Positions 10,060-23,078 of a stretch of DNA of 64,000 nucleotides are shown piece by piece. Positions within the stretch are counted from its first letter, which is position 1. Every line of letters starts with the position of its first letter. A program made the translations under genes and the position numbers. Source of the DNA: Aedes albopictus (Eukaryota; Arthropoda; Insecta; Diptera; Culicidae). The stretch spans positions 22,724,800-22,788,799 of the forward strand of contig NC_085138.1 of NCBI RefSeq assembly GCF_035046485.1, read 5' to 3'. Below the pieces are notes generated by a model. That model saw only the letters and a list, made by a program, of their open reading frames with translations. It searched no databases and was not told where the DNA came from.

Positions 10060-11500
10060 CAAACGAGAATTTTGATTTTTTTTCTTCCTGGCATGTCGTC
10101 ACAACTGGAGCTAACCTGCTTCTCAGCTTTTGTAAGGGTTGAACCAGAAATTCCTCCTGATAATCTTCCAAAGACTACTCGCCCGACAATTTTGCAAAAA
10201 ATAAATCTCCAGAAATTCATTCACAATTCCTTCCAGGTGATTCTTCACGTTTTACTCACATTTTGTGAGTTTTTTAAATAGTGGGATTCAATCCCAGGTC
10301 CCAATTATTATTATTACTTTATTACAGATTCATCTCTTGGTAAATCCTTAGTAATTCCTCAAGGTAATCGTTTCACTCATTGTCTGTAAGTTCAGGAGCA
10401 TAACATTGAAACGTGATGTTCGGAAAACTTATAGATAGTGAAAAATCCGCTCGTTTAGTATTAGTAGGTGGTTTTAATACTTTTACGCCGTAAATATTAT
10501 AGTTGGTGTCCTTGGTGAAAATGGTAGGAAAAACAATAATCTACAAGTTTGCCTAACACAAGGCCGAACACCACATTCTAATATTAGGCTTATGAAATGA
10601 GTCATAAACAAATGAGTCAAAATTCTTTCAGGAATTGTTTCAAGCATTTCTACAGGATTTATTTAAGGGCCTCTATTACTAATATTCAGGATTCCTTGAG
10701 AAAATCTACCGAGGATTTCTGTCAGGAAATCTTTCAAGGGTTTCTGTAGGAATTCTTCCAAGGACTTTTGTAGGATTGGTTCTAAACATTCCTTAAAGAT
10801 TATTTCCAAGACTTCATGCATTTTTAAACGATTTCTCAACTCATTCTTTTTATTTATAGCTCAGAATTCGTTCAATGATTTTACTACAAACTCGTCCAAA
10901 GATTTCATCGGAAACTCCAAGGTATTCTTCCAAGTAATCCAAAGAATTCTTTAAAAAAATTTCCGCAGCAATTCTTCAAATTATTTCTTACAGAAACCTT
11001 TGAATGCATTGTTCGGCAATTACTCGAAAGATTTACCCAGAAATTCTTGCAAGCATTGCACCAAGGGTTCATAAGAAATATCATGGAAAGGATCATGGTA
11101 CAATTTTTGGGAAAGCTTCTTTTATTTCATGGCATATCGTCCCAACTGGGACTAACATGCTTCTCAGTTTTTGAAAGGCTCAATCCGGCAGTTCGTTCTG
11201 ATAGTCTTCCAAGAATTTTTCCAGAAATTTTCAAGAATCCCTCCAAATAAATTTCAAAAGATTCACCGCAAAGTTCTGCAAAAATCTCCTTCAAGGATTA
11301 TTACAAGGAACCCTCTAGAAATTTCTCCCCGGATTCCCCCAGAAAGCCTTTCCAGAAATCACTTGATATATTTTTTCAAAAAAAAAAACCAAGAATTGGA
11401 ACAAGAAATCATCCAGGAATTTCTTCAAGAATTAATCAAGGAACTCTAGAAGAACTTTTCAAGAACTGTTCTGAAGATTCTTTCAGTAATTCCTGAAATA
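10060..11500. repeat. Degenerate repeats with an internal duplication
   Basis: Segments around 10085-10190 and 11110-11230 are diverged copies of each other, sharing GGCATRTCGTCMCAACTGG, CTTCTCAG and GATARTCTTCCAA. They are followed by TTCCTCCAG-type degenerate units. Positions 10280-10600 hold AT-rich sequence with no recognisable feature. No gene is supported. Confidence 0.5.
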
Positions 11501-13053
11501 TTGTTTCGTATATACATCCAAGGTTCTAAGTTCTTCAACAATGATACAATGTTTACCAACTTGAATTTACTCACAGAATATTAAGCTGAGTATCCAATAG
11601 CAGGGATGGGAAATGTCATGAAAATGTTGTTCGATGACATCATTCATTTTCCATAGCTAACCAGCATTATAGATCGGTTATGCACAGATTATGGAAATTC
11701 CAACAGGAAATCGTGAAAACTGAAAAATGTCATGATATTTTTTTTCCAAGAAATTCCGTGACAGTTCTCATTTCTATCCAGGAGGGCTGAAGTCGATTAA
11801 CTGCACAGAAGACACTAAGAATAACACAAAATAATAACAAAGGGATTATTTCGGAGACGTTTTAAGATAGTTGCAAACATCCAGCTAAAGTTTTCCTTGA
11901 TTTCATATATCATATGATATTAGGCACATCCATTTATATGAATATATATGTATTTATGTTAATTTTGCAAAGACTGCGTGAATTTCCATCGAGCTTGTCG
12001 ATTCTGTCTTCATTTTGAAACCAAAAGCAGTTAATTTTCGTTCAGACACCAATTACACAAGTGTTTTCCAGTTTCTTCTTCTGGTCTGGTCATACAATCA
12101 GTTTCGTGTGTTACTCTAGCGCAAAATCGAATGTGTCTTCAAAAGTATTTGTTTTACTTAACGTAGTACTCACGTAGCTTACCAATAAGGTCACAAATAA
12201 AAATATGCAACAAAAATATAAACAATCGAATCTGCTTGGCAAAATTCTCACTTGTTAATGCTCTCTAGGCTAATCTTCTCAATGACTAATTTTGAAAATA
12301 GGAAAAACAAACGAAAAACTTTCTTCGCGCGCGCAAACATGTTCAGAACAACGGAAATAAATTCTAGTTAGACTCCTAATTTTTATTTTTTTCTCCGAAA
12401 ACACTTACCATAGGTAGGGGGTATATAAAATCAACACTTACAAAGTAATTTGCACTTTTTTAGTTTTAATGTTCTATATTCATCATATCGATCGAACCGT
12501 TTTTTTTAACAGAATAGAAACAAAGTAAACGAATGTTCGGACCATCTCTTCCTCGTCCCATCAGGACGACTTTCAAATGTGTGGGGTCTTCTCTTTTCTT
12601 GTGTGTTTGTGGTATTTTCTTATTTTTTACGACATCCTCTTCCACTGTTATTTATCATTCAACATTCAGTCATATTGGTATTGTTTTCATTTTACTTTTT
12701 TTTTGTTTTCTTAGAATATACTAATTCGTGTGTCACCAAGCATGGTTGTATGTATATCTAAATGTGCTTGTTTATTTTAGCAATGTTTTAAGGGCATCCA
12801 GTTTGGTTAACATTATTTTTCGTTTCTTTCATTTTTATCTCTTTCGTGTATAATGTAAATGGTTGCCGCCTCGAAACGAGGCCGGCTAATTTTGTGCGCA
12901 CAGAAATTTGCGTCTAAAAGTTGTTTATGACGGTTCTCCGTCAGTTAATGTCTATTTCATGTTCTGTGTTTAATTTTACATTCATAAATGGTATCAGGTT
13001 TAAGCACACTTACATTTCTAGGTAAAAATTTTGGTCCGATTCATTTTTTTTAG
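11500..13053. other. Gene-free stretch upstream of the orphan exon
   Basis: This stretch lacks the degenerate GGAATTCC units that fill its surroundings. A TATATAAAA box-like sequence occurs at 12422-12430 and a short GCCGCCTCGAAACGAGGCCGGC hairpin at about 12864. No start codon with a convincing frame follows the TATA-like site, so it is noted only. No gene is recognised. Confidence 0.3.
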
Positions 13054-13110
13054 AGAAGTCCGACGTGGCCGAGGCTACAAAAGGATTGTTACAACAACAG
13101 CAACAGTACG
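13054..13110 (+). CDS. Possible 57-bp symmetric cassette exon
   Basis: A polypyrimidine acceptor (TTCATTTTTTTTAG) precedes AGAAGTCCGACG, and a strong donor (TACG/GTACGT) follows. Entering with one base carried over, the segment encodes K-SDVAEATKG-LLQQQQQY-G with no stop. It is 57 bp long with phase 1 at both ends, so inclusion or skipping would preserve frame. Codon use is more GC-rich than its surroundings. The parent gene is not recognised and no neighbouring exon was found, so a chance open segment remains possible. Confidence 0.4.
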
Positions 13111-14080
13111 GTACGTTTGTGTCACTTGACAAGCACTATCTAATGAGTAATGTAATTGTTTTCATTTCAATGGATGGAAATTGGATGTATTTATGGTTTT
13201 ATGAGATGAAATGTGTTCGCTTAGCAGTACGGATATAATAACAAACAATATCCCGTAAATATTAAAACTAAAATAACCCTTGACTGGTAGAAGGAAAGCA
13301 AATCTAAATTTAGCAACTTATTTTTCAGCGAGGCCTAACCAAACCTTATAATCACCCGATGCATCTACTCCTCCAGTTATTGTTTGTGTGACTTCCTACC
13401 CAGAAAGCTTCTCCTGGCAACAGAACATCCCGAGCAAAAAGGCCCAAAGCCTACAAATGTGCACTTGTAGGTAGGTAAAGATTAAACATTCAGAAATCGA
13501 CACAAGTCAATGCATCTCGTGTGTCGCGACTTTGCCCTTCTCTTTATTCTCCTAGGAGGAGGAGGTGCACCTCTCACTACATGCTAAATAGATGGCTGCA
13601 CTGGTTTTGCGAATTGCATTGGCGTTATCAATTAGGTGACGATGCCGGCTCATCTCATCGGATTCATTCGTACGAAATCTAATTGGCGTCTTTCATCATC
13701 CGCATACACACCCATACCTAGTATGAGATGTCTTTGATGGAGCGATAAGATCAAGCGAAATTGTACTCCTATCGCGAGGGTACTCTAATCGACATCCCCG
13801 GGTAGGTGAAAAAATCTAACGAATAACAAATTCCGTTATTATAAATGGAAATACTGAAGAACGAAAAACTGATATTGATTTATTTGAAACAAGAACTAAA
13901 ATATCAATAATAATATCACCAACTTGTACGGGGATGTTCTCAATAACAACTCGACAAGATATTACAGTATAAGATCAAAATAATATCAAACAGGATTTAC
14001 CGACCGAAGATCAAACTTATACCAAAATATGAACACAAATGACGAATCAATGGCAGAATTAATATTAGAGTCCATGGTTA
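13111..14080. other. Gene-free, relatively complex sequence
   Basis: Positions 13320-13810 are balanced in composition and free of the common repeats (for example around CTCCTAGGAGGAGGAGGTGC at 13550), suggesting unique, possibly intronic or regulatory sequence. No open frame or motif identifies a function. Confidence 0.3.
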
Positions 14081-15400
14081 CTGCTGGAATTCTTGAAGGT
14101 TTCCTAGACAGACTGGATTTGTGAAGAAAATTCAAGGTCAATTTATGATGGGAGCAAAGAAATTCTAGATCCTAGATCATCAGCGATTTGAATATGAAAT
14201 CCTCGAAGGCGTTTTGGATGACATTTTCAGATACTTTTTTCTGGAGTTTTTCCAGGAATTCATTTTTGAATTTTTTTTCCCCTGAAATTTCAGTAATTCT
14301 TCCGAAATTCATAGCGATTTTCCCAAAAAATTACCAGGATTGAACTAGATCTAGATGCTTTTGAAGACCCTGGATCTCCCCCATTTATATAATTTCAACA
14401 GAAAATATTATATACTAGATGTACTTCGAGGAATTTCACCAGAAACTATAGGAGGCCCTCTAGAATCAAAGTAGCCTTTTCAATAAGGAGTTCTTACAGC
14501 GATTACCAAAAAAATATACATCATACCTAATGCTTTCTAAGAAATATTTTTGATATTATACAAACATTTCAACAAAAGCTTCAACATTTTTTTTAAATAA
14601 CATTAAACCAAAAATTTCTTTATGCGTTTATTTTAGAAACCCATCAAGAATTCCGTCAGAATTCCTTGGAGAATTCTCTTAGAAATTAAAATTACTTCAC
14701 CTTGAAATTTGCCGGATTTTTTTTTCAGAAAGAAGATATCAATATTTGTTTTCGTCATTTTTTTGACCTGGTTTTAAATCAATCGAGAATTTTTGAGGTT
14801 TTTACGATTTTTCCGGTAGTTTTAAATTATCGAAATTTTTCCGGGGTTTCAATCAATTTAGTTTAAAGTTCACAACAATTGGTTGAACTTTCACATCAAA
14901 ATTACCCACAAATTCAACCAAAAATTTCATCGCAATATTTCAAAAAAGTCTTGAAAGGATTTTAATAGTAATTGTCCCAAGAACATCAAGAGAAGTTTCT
15001 TAGAGTATTTCATTAGAAATTCTTTTAAAATTTCCACCAAACAACTAGTATTACGATCCTGTTGTAAATTTCTACAGTGATTTCGCAACAAAATAGATAC
15101 AACACAAGGATTGTAAAGCCAACGGTTTAGTTGGAATTCTGTATCAGGATCGAAAGAAACGGACTGCTTCATTTTACAAATAATTTTAAATTCTCTACTA
15201 AATACTACAAATTTCTCACCAGAAGCTTTGGAAGTGCACAAGAATTGCTAAGATTTCTTTGTTGAATTATGTCAATAAAATTTAGCTGACATAGCAATAA
15301 AATCCTTATGAAAATCCCGAAAAAGGTTCTCAGTAATTCTGACACTATCTTTTGAGTACTCTTCCTGAAATTGTTTACCAGACCTCCAGAAACGTTTTCA
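14080..15400. repeat. Degenerate AATTCC-type repeats
   Basis: Diverged GAATTCCTGG/CCAGGAATTC units are mixed with AT-rich sequence. The minus-strand open frames at 14927-15429 overlap these units and resemble nothing known, so they are not called as genes. Confidence 0.45.
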
Positions 15401-15880
15401 CGTTCGGTGTCTTGACAGCTGATGAACAAGCCAACTCAGATTCGAACGCTCGTGCATTGGTTGATTGTTTTGATTTTATTTACTGATTTGTGCTTCGTGC
15501 GCTGACAGAAGACCCAACGAGTCTGCTGTGACTTTGCATGCACAGAGCTTACAGAGCTTGCCAAATAAAAGCAAAAAGACTCGGACATTCGGCTGCTATT
15601 TTTGGTTTTGAGATTTGTTCGCTGGTGGGACACCCCGCGTTCGTTATTCCGGTGATTGTTTCGATTTTTTTTGCGTGTTTGTGTTTTGTTCTCCAGCGTG
15701 AAATTCAAAAAGTTTCGCAGTTATTCAGCCAGTGCAACAACAGTGCAAAACAATTACGTCAGATGTTTTTCTCAGGACTGTCGTCACAAGTTATACATGC
15801 AATTCCTAACCAGGAAGGAGTCACATCGTGTACTGAGTACACACACCATTAAAAAAGCTCGCATTTTGAGTTATGTGTGA
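15400..15880. other. Unidentified complex segment, possibly retroelement leader
   Basis: Overlapping open frames occur on both strands but none resembles a known protein. The style (CAGTGCAACAACAGTGCAAAACAA after a T-rich block) recalls mosquito retroelement 5' untranslated leaders, but this is only an impression. No LTR, coding motif or target duplication was found. Positions 15880-16064 show nothing. Confidence 0.2.
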
Positions 15881-16064
15881 AAGCAAGTATGAAAAGAGAT
15901 GTTTTGAAATGAGAATACACCCGATGGTATCTACTCATTAGTCAAAATAAAATCTTTTCCAGGAAGGATTTTTTAAGGTTGATAATAAAAAAAAACCTTA
16001 ATTTATAAAATTATGTATCGCTGAATTCGTCCAACTCTCTCGAAAATAAAACAAAAATAGGTTA

Positions 16065-17371
16065 CCGTCAAACGGGGTTACTTGCAACAGCGGTGTAACT
16101 TGCAACACGATGACATACACTAAATGTGAAGTATTTTCTAACAATAATGAAAACTAGTATACCCTTCTATTTTGGTTATAGAGATTATGTATACCAAAGA
16201 TCGATTTAGTGGAAAAACTAGATTTGTTTCTTTGTTTATTGTTTAGCTACACTGTTAGAACGGTTTGCTCATTTTATGCCATAAAAACAAGTATGAAAAT
16301 CGTGTTTCACCTCTCTCCTATGGTAAGTGCGATAAGTCTGATGACCTTGGTTGCAGTTAGGGTACCTAATAGTAAGCTTACCTAAACGATAAAAGTTTAA
16401 TCAACTTATCGACTAAGTCATGTAAAAAATCATTATTATATTCGTCAACCACTATGGGGTAACTTGCAACAGTTAAATTTGACAAAACCTTCTATTGTTT
16501 ATCTTCATTTCACGATATTTTTGACAGAAAAAACCAAAACGGATCATTTCTTGATTACGTAACGAGTTCATTTTCAAATGACAACTCATTTTTTACATTT
16601 TTTTGAACGTGTTTTTCAAACATTGTTAGGAAATATCATATTATGGAGTTTTATTCATGTTACATCTTGTTAAAAGTTTAATTTAGTTTATGGGCGCTTT
16701 AAAACAATCACCAACATCAATTCTGAACGTAGATGGACTAAATTATTTCAGCTGAGTACCCAAATTAACGACTGATATTTACAAAGTTCAATAGATGTGT
16801 TTCAATCATGTTATTTTAGCAGAAATTGTCAAACACCACTTCAAACTGAAAACTACTTAAAGATGACTCACTCTACCTTTTCAAGAAATGACAATTATCA
16901 TTGTTGACATTTTGTTACGAGTACTATGTCACGAAATCCATATATATTTTATATTTGAGGGACGTGAGACCTGTTGTTAAACGATATACTCTCACTTGCA
17001 ATAACTATCAACCCTTTCATGAAAAAATATATGTCAATTAGTTAGTGTACATCTTAACAATGCATTTTTCGTGCATTACATCAAAAATTTACAATACGAC
17101 TAAGCACTAGAATGTTCGTGCTGTTTAATGATAGCTAACTTAACCTCATGTCCTGTGTTGCAAGTTATCCCACAGATGGGGAAACTTGCAACAAGCATGT
17201 ATTTCGCACCTCCTGATTAGGTGACAACATATTTTGATAAATCAATTGCTACATAGCATTCTACTCTGGGTAATTAGCGTACACGATGCTTTACAGGATG
17301 GTTCAAATGTTTAGATTTTCAATAATATCGCTTCAAAGTCGAAAAGTGTTGCAAGTTACCCCATTTGACGG
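16065..17371. mobile_element. 1307-bp TIR element, CCGT-N5-GGGG family A
   Basis: The left end is CCGTCAAACGGGGTTACTTG and the right end inverted is CCGTCAAATGGGGTAACTTG. TA flanks both sides (16063-16064, 17372-17373). The subterminal GTAACTTGCAACA motif is repeated just inside the left end and again internally (about 16457 and 17160-17195). No transposase-like frame is visible. Confidence 0.82.
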
Positions 17372-17459
17372 TAAGTTAATTGAAAAATAAAAGTTATATT
17401 TAAAAAGAAATGACATTAAACACTCTAAAAACATCAGGAAATTAAACATCCAGGAGTCC

Positions 17460-18218
17460 AATAATTAATTCCACAAACCGTATGACCGTTAAATTATTTA
17501 CACAATTTTGAAACTGGACTGAATCGGATGCCTGTTCTCTGTGCTAGTAGTGTAGTAATATTGAGATTCCAAAATTCTTCCCAATATGCTTCCAGAGTTT
17601 TTCGGTCCAATCCTTCCAAATTTTATCCAAAGTTCCTTCAGGAATTTCTCCTAGTGGGATAGCTTTCGAACAGTTTTTCTCTTGATTTTTGCGAGATTTT
17701 TGTAGGAGCTCTTCCAGGAATTTATTCCAGTGTTTTCCGATATCTCTCTTTGATTTCATCGCGGGATTTTGCTCGTAGTTCCTCCAGGGATTTGTTTTAG
17801 AGACTCTTTCTTCAATTTGCTTAATATTTCCTCCCGGGATTACTTCCTCAAAGATGTCCCAGTTTTTCACAGGATTTCTTTAGTTATCATCGGAGACATT
17901 CCGAAAAAAAAACCCTGCAAGAACTCCGGGAGCAACAATCCGAAAAGAAGCATCCAGCATCTTCGTATATTTTTTGGTGGGTATTCCGGGAAGAGCTTTG
18001 GATTTGGCTCTGAGAATAAAACTAATCCCGAGAAAATCAGTAGAAAAAATCTTAGATGAATCACTGCAAGAAATCCGGTAAACAACTACGGAGCCAACGA
18101 GCCTGGAAGAACTCTGAAAGAAATCACAGAAGAACTCCATGAGAAATATCAGCAATAGCTCCTGCAAAAATCCCAGAAGCCACTCCGGGGAAAAAAATCC
18201 AGAAGAGAAAAAGTGAAA
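17460..18218. repeat. Strand-switching repeat family, copy 2 left part
   Basis: It aligns with 26.3-27.6 kb: a shared entry region (ATGACC...TAGTGTAGTA), then pyrimidine-form units to about 17878, then purine-form units. Landmarks include CCTGCAAGAACTCCGGGAGCA, CATCCAGMATCTT and GATTCCGGGAAGAGCTYTG-like phrases. It is interrupted at about 18219 by an insertion and resumes at about 19664. Confidence 0.65.
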
Positions 18219-19663
18219 GTATGTGTTGGAAGTACAGGGTGAATTCAGAAAAAAAAACCCTAGTGGTGATGGCGCCATTCTCGTGCCTTCGAAAACATAT
18301 TTCAACAAAACTCAAGTGACATCTTGATAAATATCGCACTTTCATACGTTCAACAAAAATCCATTTCTACATGGCACCAAGAATCATATCGTTTATCTAG
18401 CTTTGATGTTTGAGCCTCAAACTCTTAAGAAAAAGCCGCAATCTTGAATTTTGAGCCACAATTTTGGATTTAAGTCTGCCATCTTGGATGTTTTGGTCGC
18501 CATTTCTGGACATTAGAAGTCCTTGCCATATCAGATACCCATATTGCATGGTTTTAGAGCCTAAAACTCCATTAAACAGCCACCATCTTGAATTTGAAGC
18601 CGCCATCTTGGATTTTTAATCGCCATCTTGGATACTCTGGTCACCATTTTTGGAGTCCAGACTTCTCCCCTATATCTAATAATGCCATATGGCATGGATT
18701 TAGAGCTTAAAACACCATTTAACTGCCGCTCGCTTGAATTTGGAACCAGCCACCTTGGTGTTTGGGCCGCCATCTTGGATATTGCGGTCGCCAATTTGGA
18801 CTCCAGACATCTCCCCCATTACAAATTTACCCATATTGCATGAATTTGGGGTCTAAAACTGCTTTAAACAGCAGCCGTCTTGAATTTTAAGCCACCATCT
18901 TGGATTTTGAACCACCATCTTGGTTATTGCGGTCGCCATTTTTGGACTCCAGACATCTTCCCCATACAAAATATACCCATATTGCATGGTTTAGGGCCTA
19001 AAACTCCATTATACAGCCGCCATCTTGAATTTGGAGCCGCCATTTTGGATTTGAGACCACCATTTTGGATATTCAGATCGCCACTTTTGGACTCCAGACA
19101 TTTTCCTCTTACAAAATATACCCATATTGCATGGTTTTAGGGCCTAAAACTCCATTATATGGCCGCCATCTTGAATTTGGAGCCGCCATCTTGAATTTGA
19201 GGCCGACATCGTAGAATATTCGGTCTCCAGTGTTGATTTCCGCACACAATTTGTCAACCATGCTAAAGGTTACAAAAATCACCGCAGTTTGATGTATCGC
19301 ATGATGGGGCTTGGTTCAGTTTTATATGTGGCCAGTTCTACCGGTGCTGGTCCAGATCACTGAAATGGGCATAACTCCGGAACGCCTTGACCGATTCGGG
19401 TCATTTTTAATAGCAAACAATGCGGTTCGATTCGAGCAATAATCCAAAAAATCGGCAAATGGGAAGTGCCTTAAGAGTGAGTGAACTTTTTTTGTACACA
19501 GACATACATACACACACACATACATACACACAGACATCATCTCAATACATCGAACTGAGTTGATTGGTATATTTGACTTGACCCTCCGAGCCTTCTATCG
19601 AAAATTAGTTTTTTGAGCGAACATATAGCCTTTCAGTTCACTTAGGTGAACGAGAAAGGCAAA
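18219..19663. mobile_element. 1.4-kb insertion carrying a 146-bp tandem array
   Basis: Comparison with the uninterrupted repeat copy at about 27600-27640 places an insertion here. It contains the 146-bp array (18400-19215) and then a block whose end, TTCACTTAGGTGAACGAGAAAGGCAAAAA-like with a short A-rich tail, recalls a common mosquito repeat terminus. A (CA/CATA)n tract lies at 19503-19535. The element class is unresolved; no coding region is supported and the boundaries are approximate. Confidence 0.45.
18400..19215. repeat. 146-bp tandem array, about 5.5 copies
   Basis: Each unit contains GCCGCCATCTTGGAT sub-repeats, GGACTCCAGACATCT and CCCATATTGCATGG. The CATAT landmark recurs at 18539, 18685, 18832, 18978 and 19123, giving periods of 145-147 bp. 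Units are diverged, so the array is not recently homogenised. Confidence 0.85.
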
Positions 19664-20500
19664 AACACTGAGATATATCCCAGGACCAACACCGGAAGAA
19701 ATCGTCTGAGAGAAGTCCCCAAACTCCGACAGAAATCTCTTGGAACACTTGGAAACAAATACCTCATGAAATTTTTAGATATGTTCCAGCTGAAGCTCCA
19801 GTAGAATCCAGCGAGAAACTCTGGAAGAAAGCTCACTTCGAAAGAAAACGAGTTTCTCCCCTGCAGGAAATTCATGAAAAAGTTCTTAAGGAATCCTTGA
19901 AGGAGCTCTAGGTATTGGAAATCCCATGAATAAGGATGTTCTAGCAACTCTGATAGAAATTTTCTGGGGAAGTCACATGAGGAACACCGGAAGGATTCGC
20001 GGAAAATCTTCAAGAGGAATCCTGAGAGAAACTCAGTGATAACATCTGCGAAACAATCTGCGAAAGAGTTAGAGAAATTCTTGTTGAGAATTTGGCGAAA
20101 CGCATGAGGAAATTTTCAGGACATTTTCAGGAAGCAATTCTGGAAGGAAATTATGTAGGCTCCCCGTGAAAACTTCAGGAGAAATCGGTCGGAATTCAGG
20201 AATCCTTGAAGATTTATAAGAATCCTGAAAAAAATCATTCGAATCCTGGGAGGATTTTTTGTAAAGGAATACTGTAAAATGGCGTGAAAACTACGCTTAG
20301 GAGAAATCCTGATGGGAGGCATTCCAAGAGGTATTTCTAGAGAAGTTCCACAAAGAAACCCCAAAGGAATTTCAGGAAAAAAAAATTGTAGCGGAGTTTC
20401 TAGATGCATTTTTAACAGTCAGATTAATCCACGTCCACATGAAATTTGCAGCATTTTATCGGAATCGTCGACTTGCCGGAAAAAGCAGCTAGATCCAGGA
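19664..20500. repeat. Strand-switching repeat family, copy 2 right part
   Basis: It continues the copy interrupted at 18219. Blocks with ATCCCAGGACCAACACCGGAA, GATAACATCTGCG and GGAATTCAGGAATCCTTGAAG align with 27640-28290 and with 6120-6760 in the same order. No gene. Confidence 0.6.
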
Positions 20501-21300
20501 AAACTTTTTTATTCATGCCAGTAATGTAGTTAACTAACTCTTTGGACTCTACTTCTGAGTATATCTGCAAGTAGTAAAGTTCGCAACCTTTCATTCACAC
20601 GACCCAATATTTTATTTTTTATCGGTGCAAAACTTGCCTGAGAATTCAAGATATTCCCTGAGTATTCCAAGTTTTTCCCTGTTAGATAAAATTCCCTTAG
20701 GATTCTCGGGTTTCCAGGTTTTTCTAGGTAGTGGACACCCTGGAGAACTGCTCTCGCCGCACAAGGTTTTCATATGCCATATTTTCAGGTTCAGCTTCTA
20801 AAATGAGCTGCAGATGATTGAATCTAAATATGTCGAAATTGCGTTTCGTGCTGATGGAAAGTGCTCAAAATAAGAGCCTCTTTCCATATGGCTGCATACC
20901 TTATAGATCACTTCACGGTGAAAACCTTTCTTTCACTTTTTAAGCAAATTTGAAAACAACAGGAATAGGAGATTTCATGGAATTTGACATTTTTAATTTC
21001 CACCACTTTCGGTGTAAATTCCCGTCCGTCTGCACATCGGTCAAACTAAAAAGGAAAGGAACACAAATCAAAACAAAACGGCAAAAAAGGTTTCATCAGT
21101 GCGTATTTCGATGCACACAGGGATACAAGAAGTTCAAATTTAAATATATCCCCGTTGGTAACCCTGTGTGCATCGAAATACGCACTGATATAACCCTTTT
21201 CGTTTTGTTTTATTCTGTGTCCCGTTTCACTCCGTTCCATGAGCAGAATGACGTTTGAACCATGTGCAGATTAGCGGGGTCAAATTAAAAAAGTGTTCAA
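20500..21300. repeat. Foldback element (arms 21058-21122 and 21163-21221) with flanks
   Basis: Long inverted arms contain AAACAAAACG, CAGTGCGTATTTCGATGCAC and ACAGGG, and are separated by about 40 bp of AT-rich loop. The frames reported on both strands here simply read the two arms. Flanks 20500-20940 show no gene. Confidence 0.6.
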
Positions 21301-22630
21301 ATTAGATACGGTCAAACCAACTGGGGTAGACGGTAATGATTTTTTAAGGAAAATTAATGATGTCGTCGATAACGATTTCTAACTAGGGACAGAGAAATTA
21401 GCAAATAATAAAATGAAATTTTTGTAACATTTTCCATCCTTGAACCGGACCAGAAGCTGTCAAATTCGTCTGGGCGGGTCATGTTGTTTTCTAATTTTTG
21501 TTATGAGAGAAAGAGAGCGATATCTTTATGACGTTACCATGCATTGGAGTATATCCACGATCTATGATAAAAAATCAAAAGAGGCTAAGGTCACAAATCA
21601 CCTCTCGCAAGTCCCAAACTACTCCACCAGCCCCAGTCTCCCCAGTGTCGTGTCGTATGCATCACCTGTTACGCGCATCATCGTCATCTTCTATCTACAT
21701 ACCTATACCTTCCTTTCCACTATACAAAACAATCTGTAAAGTAAATCTAAATCAACACACGAGCGGGACGACGACCGAGTCACTGAACTGTTGCCCCGAT
21801 TCAAGGCCATCATTTCTAATGCGAATTGCAGGGAGGGCGCACGCCCGTTTGTGTCTTTCCTCTCCCATCCCACTTGCATATACGCGATGTGATGGGAAAT
21901 TGTGCACTAGCCGCTATTCAATTTTGCTTCTAATACCTCCACTACTCCTATCATCAACATGTGTTTATAGGTCTATATTTGCAAATGCATCGCATGCCGG
22001 CCGGCAAGTCGCCGGCAGATGTTTACTCGTTCGTTGGTGGTAAGTAGGTATATAGGCTAGTGCACTTTAGGGGGGCGAGGGTTAACTGGGATGCAGCTAC
22101 TTTGGCTAGTTGACAGATAAAGACAAGACAGGGTTGAAAAGTCATGAAAACTTCAACTGCCGGCCACGCCCGTCTTCTCCGTTCTAATTTTTGTTAGCGT
22201 AAAATGCATCTTGTAGATTTGAGACATTTTATTCTATTTAAACAGTCGTGGAGTTGTATCTGCCTCATTGTTCCTGCTGTCTGACTATTGGCTACCCTCC
22301 CCTAATGCAGCCGATCGGCTCTTTGTGACTTTATTTCAAACATCGCATCTCGCGCACATGTCCTAGTTGTACCCAGTAGGTGCCAGCTTCTTTCCTCATC
22401 CCGCCACCCGCAGGGTGCTAATAAATGTCGTTATATAGAATGAAGTCATTTCCGAGAAATAGTTCCTTCGCTAGGCAGCCAGCCAGATAGTGATTTGGGT
22501 ACCGATCGCGACGGGACAGGCATGTTCTAGAGTACATCGGCCCCATAAAGCGGCTGCACGCGCAAGCGATAAAACTGCACTTTAGAATTGTTGTAAAAAA
22601 ATTGCGTCGCGCAGTACTGTAAGATAGGTA
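21300..22630. other. Gene-free, largely unique sequence
   Basis: Balanced composition and few common repeats. Overlapping plus-strand frames (21440-22043) have no recognisable motif, no good donor or acceptor context, and unremarkable composition. Nothing functional could be assigned. Confidence 0.3.
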
Positions 22631-22845
22631 CCGTAAACCGGGGTCAAATTGATCGCCGGGTCGAAATTGATCAGATGATTTTCCTTTAGATAAAGCCTAC
22701 TCCAAATAGTTTCCTTGCGAATATCGTTTAGTATCTGATTTCAACAGCACGATACTTAACAGGAAGTTCTTCGAAGTATGCTTAATCTAACTAAAAAACG
22801 TCTGATCAATTTCGACCCGGAGATCAATTTGACCCCGGTTTACGG
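22631..22845. mobile_element. 215-bp TIR element, CCGT-N5-GGGG family B
   Basis: Perfect ends CCGTAAACCGGGGTCAAATT and inverse, with TA at 22629-22630 and 22846-22847. The subterminal motif is repeated inside each end (GGTCAAATTGATC then GGTCGAAATTGATC). A compact MITE without coding capacity. Confidence 0.88.
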
Positions 22846-23078
22846 TACAATTAACACATGTAAGGAACAATTTACGGGATGCTAACATAAGGATGAATCT
22901 CAAAAAAGATGAATTTGCACAAGACTGAGCATGAAAGGTTGAAATTATGGAATCATTACATAAGGTCGAGTTTACAAAAGACTGAAAATTTCAAAATTCA
23001 TATGTTATGAGACCGTGTTTAGTCAAAAAGAGAACTGCATATGCCAAAAGTAAACAAATGTTACTGGTTATATTTTAA

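Noticed and set aside
12422..12430. TATATAAAA as the promoter of a gene containing the 13054 exon
   Set aside because: The exon is internal in phase and 600 bp away; no first exon with an ATG and donor was found between them.
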